From an uncultured Bryobacteraceae bacterium (lineage in GTDB: Bacteria > Acidobacteriota > Terriglobia > Bryobacterales > Bryobacteraceae), in assembly GCA_938027685.1 (NCBI GenBank), contig CALJAM010000011.1, positions 62,001 to 126,000 of the forward strand: a stretch of 64,000 nucleotides of DNA, given 5' to 3'. This document shows, one piece after another, positions 45,813 to 54,708 of this stretch. A program made the position numbers and the translations under genes. The first letter of the stretch is position 1. Each line of letters starts with the position of its first letter. Below the pieces are notes generated by a model. The model ran no database searches and was not told where the DNA came from. It saw nothing but the letters and a program-made list of their open reading frames with translations.

Positions 45813-46445
45813 ATGATTCACGAAATCCTGGCCGTGGGGCCGCTGGCCTGCAACTGCTCGATCTTCGGCGACGAGGACAGGGGAGAGGCCATCGTGGTGG
45901 ATCCGGGCGATGACGTGGAGGAGATCGAACGGATCCTGCGTCGGTACGACTTGCGGGCCAAGGCGATCGTCGTCACGCACGCTCACATCGATCACGTCGG
46001 CGGTGCGGCTCGCCTGCGCGCCTCTACGAACGCTCCCGTGTTCCTGCACCCGGACGATTTGCAGCTGTTGGGGCAGCTGGAAATGCAGGCGGCGTGGTTG
46101 GGTATGACGCCGCCGCCGGCAGTGCCCGTCGACGGGGAGCTGTCGGAGGGGCGCCGCTTGGAGTTGGGGGCGGCGAGCTTCGAGGTGTTGCACACGCCCG
46201 GACATACTCCGGGGAGCGTCTGCCTGTGGCTGCCGGCCGAGAAGAAGCTGGTGGCAGGCGACACGCTGTTTCGGGATTCAATCGGGCGGACGGATTTGCC
46301 CGGCGGCGACGGCCGCCGGATCCTGCACTCGATCCGGGAGAAACTCCTATGCCTGCCGGAGGAGACGTTCGTGATTCCGGGTCACGGGCCGTGCACCACG
46401 CTCGAGCGCGAGCGACGTTTCAACTATTTTCTGCAACATCTCTGA
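45813..46445 (+). CDS. Metallo-beta-lactamase-fold hydrolase (glyoxalase II-like)
   Basis: 210 residues. The dinuclear zinc motif HxHxDH is in VVTHAHIDHVGGAARL near residue 56. The second histidine site is LHTPGHTPGSVCLW, the bridging aspartate is in LVAGDTLF, and the last histidine is in FVIPGHGP. Residues before the motif (VVDPGDDVEEIERIL) match the hydroxyacylglutathione hydrolase-like class often annotated as YcbL/GloB-like. It probably hydrolyses a thioester such as an S-acylthiol; the substrate is not known. The start ATG lies within the CATG shared with the opposite strand. Confidence 0.9.
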   Translation: MIHEILAVGPLACNCSIFGDEDRGEAIVVDPGDDVEEIERILRRYDLRAKAIVVTHAHIDHVGGAARLRASTNAPVFLHPDDLQLLGQLEMQAAWLGMTPPPAVPVDGELSEGRRLELGAASFEVLHTPGHTPGSVCLWLPAEKKLVAGDTLFRDSIGRTDLPGGDGRRILHSIREKLLCLPEETFVIPGHGPCTTLERERRFNYFLQHL

Positions 46446-46451
46446 CGTGGA

Positions 46452-47006
46452 TTACGGCTCGTCCATGAAGCGGTAGGCGATCATATGGCAGACAACGAGG
46501 TGTGCGTCTTCGATCCGTCCCATGTGCGGCTCCGGGACGTGAATCACCAACTGTGCCAGCCGCGCCAGTTGTCCGCCATCCCGCCCGGTGAGCCCGATCG
46601 TCCGACAGCCGACGGCATTGGCGTACTCGATGGCGCGCAACACGTTGGGCGAATTGCCCGATCCGCTGATGCCCATCACCAGATCGCCCGGGCGCGCGAA
46701 GTTCCGAAGCTGTTCGACGAAGACGGCCTCGTAGCTGACGTCGTTGGCGTAGGCGGTGACGGTGGGCAGCGAATCCGTGAGGGCCAGGATGCGGAAGCGC
46801 TGGGGGCGGCCGTAGCTGGCGCCTTTGACCATGTCGGTGGTGAAATGCGAAGCGGTCGCTGCGCTGCCGCCGTTGCCGCAGACGAAGATCTGCCGATCTT
46901 CCTGCCGGGCCTGGCGGAACCACTCAACGGCCTCCTCGACCTTTGTTACGTCAATAGCGGAAAGGGCCGCCAGCAGGGCCTGGCGGTACCGTTCTGCGTA
47001 GCTCAT
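46452..47006 (-). CDS. SIS-domain sugar isomerase (GmhA-like), last gene of five-gene operon
   Basis: 184 residues. The SIS core is FVCGNGGSAATASHFTTDM near residue 45, with GDLVMGISGSGNSPNVLRAI near 110 and TIGLTGRDGGQL. Unlike the SIS protein at 2128, it keeps the canonical GNGGSA phosphate-binding loop of phosphoheptose isomerase. GAGGAGG lies just two bases before the ATG, and the ATG overlaps the ROK kinase stop by four bases. Its probable job is ketose/aldose-phosphate isomerisation in the pathway encoded by this operon. Whether the substrate is a heptose or another sugar is unknown. Confidence 0.88.
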   Translation of the reverse strand: MSYAERYRQALLAALSAIDVTKVEEAVEWFRQARQEDRQIFVCGNGGSAATASHFTTDMVKGASYGRPQRFRILALTDSLPTVTAYANDVSYEAVFVEQLRNFARPGDLVMGISGSGNSPNVLRAIEYANAVGCRTIGLTGRDGGQLARLAQLVIHVPEPHMGRIEDAHLVVCHMIAYRFMDEP

Positions 47007-47851
47007 ATCCTCCTCGCCAGCGCCAGTGCGCCGTAGAGCACGCTATCGTCGCCCAAGGCGGCGGGAACCACGTCGATGCGCGCCCGCGACCAGGGTGTGA
47101 TCTGGAGGCGGAGTTCGGCGCGCAGCGGCTCGAACAGTGCGTCGCCGGCTTTGCTGATGCCTCCGCCGATGACGATGCGCGCCGGGTTCAGCAGCATGAT
47201 GCAAGCCTTCAGCCCGAGGGCCAGGTCCACGACGTACCGTCGTACGAACTCCGGGTCGCGGAGCAGTTCGTGCGCCGGTCGGCCGTGATCCGGCTCCATC
47301 CAGATGCCTGCGCACATGCGCTCCAGGCAACCGTGGGCGCCGCAGAGGCAGCGGGGCCCGTCGGGTCGTACGGTGAGGTGACCGATTTCGCCTGCGTAAG
47401 AGTCGGCGCCGCGATACACCTGGCCGCCGATGACGATGCCGCCGCCGATGCCCGTGGAAAGCGTCATGTAGAAGAGCGGATCGAAGCCAACGCCGGCGCC
47501 GTAGGTCGCTTCGCCCAAGGCGCCCGCGTTGGCATCGTTGTCCATGACGGCCGGCAAGGCGAGCTCTTGGCGCACCCAGTCGACGAGCGGGAAGTCCTGC
47601 CAGCCGCCCACGTGGGTGGAGAGGGCCACGCGCTGGGCCGCGAAATTCACGGGCCCTCCGAAACCGATGCCGCAGCGATGCAAGCGCCAGCGCCGGCGCC
47701 ACTCGCCGACGATGGCCCGGATCTGCGCCAGCATCCACTCGCGGCCGCCCTCGCGGTCGGTGGCGCGCGATGCGCGCTCCGCCATGCGCTCGTCTTCGAA
47801 GACGGCGATGGAGAACTTGGTGCCGCCGATATCGATGGCCAGCGTGTTCAT
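47003..47851 (-). CDS. ROK-family sugar kinase
   Basis: 282 residues. The ATP-binding N-terminus is LAIDIGGTKFSIAVF and the catalytic aspartate is in VMDNDANAGALGEA. STGIGGGIVIGGQVYRGADSYAGEIGHLTV follows, then the ROK zinc motif CLCGAHGCLERMCAG. No helix-turn-helix domain precedes the kinase, so it is an enzyme rather than a repressor. ROK kinases phosphorylate hexoses or N-acetyl-amino sugars. Both ends overlap neighbours by four bases (ATGA) in the operon. The acceptor sugar is unknown; the partner PfkB kinase suggests two successive phosphorylations or two alternative sugars. Confidence 0.93.
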   Translation of the reverse strand: MNTLAIDIGGTKFSIAVFEDERMAERASRATDREGGREWMLAQIRAIVGEWRRRWRLHRCGIGFGGPVNFAAQRVALSTHVGGWQDFPLVDWVRQELALPAVMDNDANAGALGEATYGAGVGFDPLFYMTLSTGIGGGIVIGGQVYRGADSYAGEIGHLTVRPDGPRCLCGAHGCLERMCAGIWMEPDHGRPAHELLRDPEFVRRYVVDLALGLKACIMLLNPARIVIGGGISKAGDALFEPLRAELRLQITPWSRARIDVVPAALGDDSVLYGALALARRI

Positions 47852-48837
47852 GAACGCGCTGCCGCCTCCGCAGCCAGCACTTCCTCCGGGGACGCCGTGC
47901 CCGTTCCCTTTTTCATGATGGTGACCGAGGCCACCAGGTTGCCGAAGCGGGCGGCGGCCACGGGATCGCGCGTTACCGCCAGCGCGAGCGCGGCGCCCGC
48001 TGAAAAGGAGTCGCCCGCCCCGCAGATATCCACAGGCTTTTCGATGCGGCGGGTGGGCACGGGCGTCTGGCCGGCTTCGTCGACGACCACGACGCCGTCG
48101 CCGCCGCGCGTGACGATGACAAGCGGGCTTTCGACGTGCGCGCGCAACCGCTGGTAGTTCACTTCGCCGAACAGGCGCAGGCAGGCCGCGTCGGCTTCCT
48201 GCTGGTTGGGCTTCAGGATGAGTTTGCGGAATTCATGGATGCGGAGCCGCGAATCGGCCCATACGATCTTTTCCGGATGGCGGGCAGTCAGCTCGGCCAG
48301 CAGGGCGCGCATGGCGGGCGTGACGACAGCGGCCTGGCCGGTTTCCGCCTGATCGGCGACCAGGATGACGTCGAACTGCGGGAAGGCTTCCTCGAGCGCG
48401 GCGAGCAGGCGTCGCTCGACGGCTTCGGAGAGCGGGCGCTGATTGATGAAGTCGACGCGCGGCCGGTCCTCGATTCCGGTCTCGCGGTTGATGAGCTTGG
48501 TGTAGGTGAACGTGGGCAGGCCGGGTTCGCACAGCATGCGCTCGACGCCCACGCCGCGCTCGCGCAGCGCGCGCAGCAGCTCGTAGCCGAAGCCGTCGTC
48601 GCCCACCACGCCGAGGGTTTCGATGCGGCCGCAGCCCAGGGCGGCGAGATTGTTGCTCACTGTGCCTCCGGCGCCCGGCGTCACCTCCGTGGCTACGACC
48701 GCGATGCGGGGGATACCGGTTTCACGCGAGGGCTCGGAGGCAGCCGGGTCATAGGTGCACCAGCGATCGAGGCAGATGTCGCCGACCACCAGCGCGGAAA
48801 GGTGCGGGAAGCGTGCGAGGATCTGTGCCGTGGTCAC
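47848..48837 (-). CDS. PfkB-family kinase resembling heptose-7-phosphate 1-kinase (HldE N-domain type)
   Basis: 329 residues with a GTG start that overlaps the upstream stop (GTGA). ALVVGDICLDRWCTYDP is the family N-terminus, GAGGTVSNNLAALG lies near residue 55, and KLILKPNQQEA and LVIVTRGGDGVVVV are in the second half. The anion-hole/catalytic motif is DICGAGDSFSAGAAL, with cysteine where HldE usually has threonine. The overall pattern resembles the beta-heptose-7-phosphate kinase half of HldE more than ribokinase. No nucleotidyltransferase half is attached or nearby. In this operon it probably phosphorylates the intermediate shared with the SIS and HAD enzymes. Confidence 0.85.
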   Translation of the reverse strand: MTTAQILARFPHLSALVVGDICLDRWCTYDPAASEPSRETGIPRIAVVATEVTPGAGGTVSNNLAALGCGRIETLGVVGDDGFGYELLRALRERGVGVERMLCEPGLPTFTYTKLINRETGIEDRPRVDFINQRPLSEAVERRLLAALEEAFPQFDVILVADQAETGQAAVVTPAMRALLAELTARHPEKIVWADSRLRIHEFRKLILKPNQQEADAACLRLFGEVNYQRLRAHVESPLVIVTRGGDGVVVVDEAGQTPVPTRRIEKPVDICGAGDSFSAGAALALAVTRDPVAAARFGNLVASVTIMKKGTGTASPEEVLAAEAAARS

Positions 48838-49808
48838 CGGTCCTCCTCCCGCAGCAGGCGCCAGAGGGCGGGAATCGTGGCGCGGTGGTCGCCGCAGAAA
48901 TAGAAGCTCTCGCCGCCGTCAGCCACGGTGCGGACGAGGATGGTCTTGTGGGGGCGGAAGTAGTAGCCGGGATCGGTTTTGGGCAGCTCGCGACGGTAGT
49001 CGCCGCGAATGGGCACGATGTCGAAGACGGCGGTGGCGAAATGGCGGATCACGCGGCCTTCCTGGTGCGCCACGTTACGCGCCATGGCCAGCGCTTTAAG
49101 GTACACTTCAGGGGCCATCACCGCAGAGCCGAAAGCCATCATGACGCCTCCTTCCAGCCGTTCCACGGAGCGCGCGAAGATGAGGAAGTCGCGGTAGGCG
49201 GCCTCGCCGAGCGCGGCGCCGTCGCAATTGGGATGTTCGTGGATGATGTCGTAGCCGATGCCCACGTGCACGGTGGCGGGAAGCGCCAGGCGGTACGCCG
49301 CCGCCAGCAGACTGAGCTCGCGGTGCGGGTAGTTGCCGGCCAGAATGCGCCGACCGACGTTCTCTCCGAGGCCCAGCCCCAGCGCGGCGGCTTCCCGAAT
49401 CCATTCGTTCAGCTCGCCCGTCTCCACCCATAGACCGAATTGGCCCTCCGCGATGTAGCGGGCCACGCTTTCGGTGGTAGCGCCGATGCGGGCGAGTTCG
49501 TAGTCGTGGATCAGGCAGGCCCCGTTCATGGCCAGGTGCGTAAGCCAGCCGAGCTCCATGAGGTCGATGAGGTGACGGCTGACGCCCGCGCGGATCACGT
49601 GGGCGCCCATCATGAGGATGCGGGCGGCGCCCCGCTCGCGGGCGGCACGCAGGCGAGAGGCCAAGGCGGGAAGCTCCGGGTGCTGGAAAGGCGGGGCAGG
49701 TTCGTCCAGGCGCAGCCAGTGCTCGAGGGTGAGATCATGGCGGCGTTCGGCGAGCGGCTTCAGTCGCAGCCGCCGACGGTCGAAGAGCTCGTAGCGCGAG
49801 GCGCTCAT
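48834..49808 (-). CDS. Deoxyhypusine-synthase-like protein in a sugar-kinase operon
   Basis: 324 residues. The order of conserved blocks follows deoxyhypusine synthase: ILMMGAHVIRAGVSRHLIDLM (residues 64-84), WLTHLAMNGACLIHDYELA (88-106), FGLWVETGELN (124-134), ATVHVGIGYDIIHEHPNCDG (178-197), GGVMMAFGSAVMAPE (220-234) and the C-terminal FRPHKTILVRTV...IPALWRLL. K288 in RPHK falls where the catalytic lysine of the human enzyme (SWGK) would align by eye. Known relatives move an aminobutyl group from spermidine to eIF5A or to a polyamine, using NAD. Its place among sugar kinases is odd. The ATG overlaps the HAD gene stop by four bases. Confidence 0.75.
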   Translation of the reverse strand: MSASRYELFDRRRLRLKPLAERRHDLTLEHWLRLDEPAPPFQHPELPALASRLRAARERGAARILMMGAHVIRAGVSRHLIDLMELGWLTHLAMNGACLIHDYELARIGATTESVARYIAEGQFGLWVETGELNEWIREAAALGLGLGENVGRRILAGNYPHRELSLLAAAYRLALPATVHVGIGYDIIHEHPNCDGAALGEAAYRDFLIFARSVERLEGGVMMAFGSAVMAPEVYLKALAMARNVAHQEGRVIRHFATAVFDIVPIRGDYRRELPKTDPGYYFRPHKTILVRTVADGGESFYFCGDHRATIPALWRLLREEDR

Positions 49809-50611
49809 GATCCGAACAGTATCGCGAGCAGTTGATCGAGGCAGAGGTAATTGGGGATGATCAGATCCGCGCCCACCCCGATCAGGCGCTTGCGCTTCCA
49901 CTCGTCCACTTTCTGGCAGGCGGGTTCGTCGGTGGCCACGCCGACCGCCACGCCGCCCACCGCCTTGACGTTTTCGATTTCGACGTAGCCGTCGCCGAAG
50001 CCCAGCAGGTCGTCGCCCCGGCATTCGGCGGCCTGAATCATGCGCTGAATCAGGATGGCCTTGGAGAAGCTCTTGTAATCGTCCAGCGCGCCCCAGACGC
50101 CGCCGTCGAAATAGCGGTCGATATCGAGCAGGCGCGCCTCTTCCCGGGCGTACTCCTGATCGGTTCCGCTGGCAAGATACATTTTCAGGCCGCGTTGTTT
50201 CAATGCCTCGAGCAGGGCCCTGGCCCCGGGGACCAGGTACCGGTCGGGAGGCGCCTGGCCGGTGCGCAGGGCCTCGCGCCGGTCCTTGATCTTCTCGTGC
50301 AGCCGTTCCAAGTACATTTTCTTGTAAACCAGCGGGTCCAGAGGCCTGCCGCCGCGCAGCTCCACCTGTCGCGCCAGCTCGATCATCTGATAAATGGTCT
50401 GCTTGCCGGTGAGGCGAGCCACGTAGTCCTCCACGATGGATCTGAGTTCCTGCTCAGTTTCGCCGGTTTTGAGCTCGAGCAGGATCTCCACCATCATGGG
50501 CACCATGACATTGACCCACCCGGAACGGATCAGCGAGAGCGTGCCGTCGAAATCGAACAGGACCACGCGGGCATGCCGGGCGGAGACGCCCGTTCGCACG
50601 ATTTCGATCAT
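49805..50611 (-). CDS. HAD-superfamily phosphatase, first gene of five-gene operon
   Basis: 268 residues. Motif I is VVLFDFDGTLSLIRSGW (nucleophile and general acid aspartates), the helical cap spans about 35-115, motif II is LASGTDQEYAREEA, and motif IV contains LLGFGDGYVEIENVKAVGG. It resembles beta-phosphoglucomutase/phosphoglycolate phosphatase-type HAD proteins and has no zinc motif, so it is not a GmhB homologue. It probably removes a phosphate from a sugar phosphate made by the operon kinases; this is inferred. It heads the operon, divergent from the CYTH gene across a 60-base gap. No strong promoter is visible there. Confidence 0.87.
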   Translation of the reverse strand: MIEIVRTGVSARHARVVLFDFDGTLSLIRSGWVNVMVPMMVEILLELKTGETEQELRSIVEDYVARLTGKQTIYQMIELARQVELRGGRPLDPLVYKKMYLERLHEKIKDRREALRTGQAPPDRYLVPGARALLEALKQRGLKMYLASGTDQEYAREEARLLDIDRYFDGGVWGALDDYKSFSKAILIQRMIQAAECRGDDLLGFGDGYVEIENVKAVGGVAVGVATDEPACQKVDEWKRKRLIGVGADLIIPNYLCLDQLLAILFGS

Positions 50612-50671
50612 GAGTCTTCTATTGTGCCACGTGCGCGTCGGTCGGCCCCTGTTATGCTCGGTAGGCTAGCG

Positions 50672-51253
50672 ATGAAAGAGGCTGTGGGCTCGCGGGAGGT
50701 CGAGATCAAGCTTGCCGTGGCGAGCGTGGGAGAGGGGCGTCGTCTGCTGCGCGCGCACGGTTTCCGCCGTGTGCACCGGCGGATGTTTCAGGACGACACG
50801 GTGCTCGACGACGCCCGACGGAGCCTGAAGCGGACCGGCTGCCTGCTTCGCCTGCGGCGCAGCGGCGCAAGGGCCTGGCTCACCTACAAAGGGCCCGCAG
50901 AGCCCGGTCGTCACAAGGAGCGGGAGGAGATCGAGATCCTGCTGACGGCACGCGGGTTGACTGCGGCCGCGCAGATCCTCGCGCGGCTAGGGTTCCATCC
51001 GGTTTTCCGTTACCAGAAATTTCGTACCGAATACCGACGGGACGGCGAAGCGGGTCTGGTCGCGCTGGATGAGACGCCCATTGGGGTTTTCCTCGAACTG
51101 GAGGGCTCGCCGGCGTGGATCGATCGGACCGCACAGCGGCTCGGTTTCTCTCCCTCCGACTACATCACGGCCACCTACGCCGACCTTTACCTCGAGCATT
51201 GCAAGCGCATCGGGGGCAAGCCGGATGAGATGGTTTTCGAGGGGCGCAGCTGA
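50672..51253 (+). CDS. CYTH-domain protein (class IV adenylate cyclase-like / triphosphate tunnel)
   Basis: 193 residues from the ATG at 50672 (GGTAGG upstream); an in-frame ATG six codons earlier overlaps a candidate -10 (TATGCT, 50653-50658). The tunnel motif ExExK appears as REVEIKLAV. Further basic and acidic tunnel residues are in LLRLRRSG, AWLTYKGP, HKEREEIEI and FRYQKFRTEYRR, and the C-terminal strand is GVFLELEG. CYTH proteins bind triphosphates and act as adenylate cyclase CyaB, thiamine triphosphatase or tripolyphosphatase. Which activity applies is not decidable by eye. It sits just upstream of a TonB receptor gene on the same strand, 26 bases apart. Confidence 0.88.
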   Translation: MKEAVGSREVEIKLAVASVGEGRRLLRAHGFRRVHRRMFQDDTVLDDARRSLKRTGCLLRLRRSGARAWLTYKGPAEPGRHKEREEIEILLTARGLTAAAQILARLGFHPVFRYQKFRTEYRRDGEAGLVALDETPIGVFLELEGSPAWIDRTAQRLGFSPSDYITATYADLYLEHCKRIGGKPDEMVFEGRS

Positions 51254-51279
51254 GATAATGCTTGTGGGGGAGGCCATTT

Positions 51280-54200
51280 ATGCAGCGAGCCCTACTGACG
51301 CTGTTCGTTTGGCCGGCTCTGTTATGCGCCCAGGAGTTCCGGGGCACCATCCGGGGCCGCGTCCTCGATCCCAGCGGCGCGGCCGTAGTGGGCGCGACGG
51401 TGGAGGTGATCAACGCCGAGACGGGCGTCAGAACCACGGCCGCTTCGAACGAGGCCGGCAACTATCAGGTGCCTTTCTTGCTGCCGGGCAACTACACGGT
51501 CCGGGTGGAGCATCCGGGGTTTAAGACGCTCGAGCGGCAGGGGATTCGCGTTTCCCTGAACGAGTGGGTGACGCTGGACCTCACGCTCGAGTTGGGTCAG
51601 ACGACGGAGTCGGTCACGGTCACGGCGGCGGCGCCGCTGCTCAACACCGCTTCGGCTGATCTCGGGCAGGTGATCGAGCGGAATCTGGTCGAGACGATGG
51701 TGGTGTCGCTCAGCCGCAACGTCATCAACCTGCGCAATCTCGCGCCGGGTGTTACGGGAGGGACCGGGAGTTACACGAGCAGTGCGCAGGGCGATTTCTC
51801 CATCGCGGGCGGGGGTGGTACGCGCGGCGACAACGAGATCGTGGTGGATGGCATTCCGAACACTTCGGTCAGCGGCACGATCGGTTTTGTGCCTTCGCTG
51901 GATGCGGTCGAAGAGGTAAAAGTCCACACGACCATGTTCGACGCCGCCTACGGGCACTCCAACGGGGGCGCGGTGACCATCACTACGAGGGGCGGGACCA
52001 ACGATCCTCACGGGGCCGTCTACCTGTACAAGCGGTGGAAAGCGCTCAATGCGAACAGTTGGACGAACAACCGGTTGGGGCTGCCCAAGCCGCCGGTCAC
52101 CTATCATCAGTGGGGTTACGCCTTCAGCGGTCCGGTCTACGTACCGCGCCTTTACGACGGACGGAACCGTACTTTCTTTTCGACGACGCTCGAGCGCGAT
52201 CACGACGCGCGCGCACTGACCCGGCAGGCTCGCGTACCCACGGAAGCTGAGCGGAAGGGCGATTTCTCGAAAACGCTGAATCGCCTGGGAGGGCCGTTCG
52301 CCGTTTACGATCCCGCCACCACCGTGGTGGAAGGCACCCGTGCTACGCGCCAGCCTTTCCCCGGCGCCGTGGTTCCTGCCTCGCGCATCAGCCCCATCGG
52401 CGCAGCGGTGCTGAGCAAATACCCGTTGCCCAACCAGCCGAGGCCCGTGCAGATCGCGGCTTACAACTGGGCGCTGAGCAAGACGTACGCCGTGGACCAG
52501 CACCAATACAGCGGCCGTGTGGATCATGCCCTTAGCAACCGTCAGCGCCTGTTCGTTCGCGTGGGCGTGCTGGATCGGATCCAAATGGCTGACGAGCTGA
52601 TCTTCGGGGCTACCTGGTTTCCCGTCTCCGGCAGTGCAGACCTAGAGAGGCCGCTGGTGCGTCGGCGCTTCAGCCTTGCGATAGACGATACCCTGGTGGT
52701 TTCACCCAGCCTGGTAGGCTCCATCCGGGTAGGTGCGCTCAGTTACAGCAGCCGCAGCGTCAACGGGGCCACGGGGGCTGATCCCAAAGAGCTTCAGATT
52801 CCCGACATCATCGTCCGCAACCAGGCATTCCGTGGCTGGCCCAATTTTTCGCTGGGCGAGAACATTCCGAACCTGGGCAGCGGGATGTCGTTCTCGCGGG
52901 ATCAGGTGACGTCGTTGGTTTCGACCTGGAACAAGCTGACCGGGAACCACGCGGTCAAGTTCGGGGTGGATTACCGTCTGGGCAGGATCAACAGCGTGTC
53001 GCCCGGCTCGAACGCGGTGGGCACCTTCAATTTCAGCCCTGTTTTCACGCAGGCCAACCCATTCGACCCTCGCTCGGCGGACACGTCGGGTTCGGGCATG
53101 GCCTCGCTTCTGCTCGGATTGGCCGCGTCCGGTAACTTCGGGTATAACACGGCGACTTCGATCCAGAATCATTACGCGGCCTGGTTCGTCCAGGATGACT
53201 GGAAGCTCACGCGCCGGCTTACGCTGAACCTGGGCGTGCGCTACGAGCTGGAGACGCCGTTCACCGAGCGTTACGACCGCATGGGCTTGCGCTTCGATGA
53301 ACAGGCGCCGCTGCCCGTGCGCGTCCCAGGGCTCGAGCTGCGCGGCGGCATCCGGTTCGCGGGCGTGGAGGGCAACCCGCGGCGACAACCTGCGGACAAG
53401 AACAACTTCGGTCCGCGCTTCGGCTTTGCGTGGCAGGTGACGCCGGCCACCGTCATCCGCGGCGGCTACGGGATTTTCTACAGCATCGTCTCAATGAACA
53501 CCACTTTCTTCGGCGGCCTGGGCGTCTGGAACGCGGTGACTCCCTACGTGGGCACCGTGGATAACGGGGCGACCGCTTATACGACGCTGGCCAACCCGTT
53601 CCCGCAGGGTTTGCGCCAGCCGTTGGGCAGTTCCGTCGGGTTGATGGCGCAGGTGGGCGACAGCATCGGCTTTTTGGGCGAACCTCGCGTAAACCCCTAC
53701 AACGGGCAGTGGCAGTTCAGCATCCAGCGCGAACTGCCTGCACGCACCCTTGTCGAGATCGCGTACATGGGCATGCACAGCGTGAAGCAGCCCGAGAGCT
53801 TCAACCTCAACGAGAAGCCCGATGTCTATCTTGCCCTTGGGGCTGACGAGAACCGCCGTGTGCCGAACCCGTTCTACGGTCTGTTCCCGCCCACCTCGAC
53901 CTTGGGCCAGAGCAGCACCATTACACAGAACCGCCTGTGGGTGCGATTCCCGCAGTTCACCAGCGTGACGCTGAACGCCGCGCCGACCGGACGCGCGCTC
54001 TATCACGCGCTGCACGCCAAAGCGGACAAACGGCTCACCCATGGCCTGACGGTGCTGTGGACCTACAGTTTCTCCCGCCTGATGGACAACAACACGACGA
54101 GCGTGGTGAATCCGCGCTTCTATCGCGCCGTCTCCGGAATCGACCAGAAACATGTGACGCGGCTGGCCTTCGTCTACGAGTTGCCCGTGCGTTTCACGGG

Positions 54201-54699
54201 GCCGGGCGTGTGGAAGCTTTGGGACCGGATCCTGGGTGGGTGGTCGGTGAGCGGCCTGGCCCAGTTTGCCACGGGTATGCCGCTTTCGGTGACCCATGCC
54301 TACGGGCGCCCGTTGCGAGTTCGCAATCCGAGGTTGAGCGGGCCCGTGCACGAGAGGCTGGGCGACAGGCGTGACCCTGTCACGGGTCGCGTCCTCAATC
54401 CGTATTTCGACATCAATGCCTTCGTGCCGTTGCCCAACCAGTACACGATTACGCCCGAGCCCCCCATGCTCGATGAGCTCCGTGCCCCCGGCACGCGGAG
54501 CTTGAACGCAGCTTTTTTCAAGACCGTTCCGCTGCGGGAGCGCCTGCGTTTGGAAATCCGGCTGGAGGCGACGGGTCTTACCAACACCCCGAACTTTTCT
54601 GCGCCCGGCACCGACATGTCCCAGGCGGCGACCTTCGGAGTGATCACGTCCGCAGGCGGGAGCCGGTCGATGCAGGGATCGGCGCGCATCGCATTCTGA
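51280..54699 (+). CDS. Oar-type TonB-dependent receptor with carboxypeptidase-like N-domain
   Basis: 1139 residues from the ATG at 51280 (GGGAGG seven bases upstream). A TTG six codons earlier is not supported. The signal peptide is MQRALLTLFVWPALLCAQ. The regulatory-like domain is GTIRGRVLDPSGAAVVGATV to LLPGNYTVRVEHPGFKTL. The plug contains RNVINLRNLAPGVTGG and EIVVDGIPNTSVSG. Barrel strands include LTLNLGVRYELETPF and VIRGGYGIFYSIVSM, and the protein ends with GSARIAF. The terminal phenylalanine is the outer-membrane insertion signal. A GATAAT at 51253-51258 may be its -10. A perfect hairpin follows the stop. The ligand is unknown. Confidence 0.93.
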   Translation: MQRALLTLFVWPALLCAQEFRGTIRGRVLDPSGAAVVGATVEVINAETGVRTTAASNEAGNYQVPFLLPGNYTVRVEHPGFKTLERQGIRVSLNEWVTLDLTLELGQTTESVTVTAAAPLLNTASADLGQVIERNLVETMVVSLSRNVINLRNLAPGVTGGTGSYTSSAQGDFSIAGGGGTRGDNEIVVDGIPNTSVSGTIGFVPSLDAVEEVKVHTTMFDAAYGHSNGGAVTITTRGGTNDPHGAVYLYKRWKALNANSWTNNRLGLPKPPVTYHQWGYAFSGPVYVPRLYDGRNRTFFSTTLERDHDARALTRQARVPTEAERKGDFSKTLNRLGGPFAVYDPATTVVEGTRATRQPFPGAVVPASRISPIGAAVLSKYPLPNQPRPVQIAAYNWALSKTYAVDQHQYSGRVDHALSNRQRLFVRVGVLDRIQMADELIFGATWFPVSGSADLERPLVRRRFSLAIDDTLVVSPSLVGSIRVGALSYSSRSVNGATGADPKELQIPDIIVRNQAFRGWPNFSLGENIPNLGSGMSFSRDQVTSLVSTWNKLTGNHAVKFGVDYRLGRINSVSPGSNAVGTFNFSPVFTQANPFDPRSADTSGSGMASLLLGLAASGNFGYNTATSIQNHYAAWFVQDDWKLTRRLTLNLGVRYELETPFTERYDRMGLRFDEQAPLPVRVPGLELRGGIRFAGVEGNPRRQPADKNNFGPRFGFAWQVTPATVIRGGYGIFYSIVSMNTTFFGGLGVWNAVTPYVGTVDNGATAYTTLANPFPQGLRQPLGSSVGLMAQVGDSIGFLGEPRVNPYNGQWQFSIQRELPARTLVEIAYMGMHSVKQPESFNLNEKPDVYLALGADENRRVPNPFYGLFPPTSTLGQSSTITQNRLWVRFPQFTSVTLNAAPTGRALYHALHAKADKRLTHGLTVLWTYSFSRLMDNNTTSVVNPRFYRAVSGIDQKHVTRLAFVYELPVRFTGPGVWKLWDRILGGWSVSGLAQFATGMPLSVTHAYGRPLRVRNPRLSGPVHERLGDRRDPVTGRVLNPYFDINAFVPLPNQYTITPEPPMLDELRAPGTRSLNAAFFKTVPLRERLRLEIRLEATGLTNTPNFSAPGTDMSQAATFGVITSAGGSRSMQGSARIAF

Positions 54700-54708
54700 G
54701 GTCATGCC

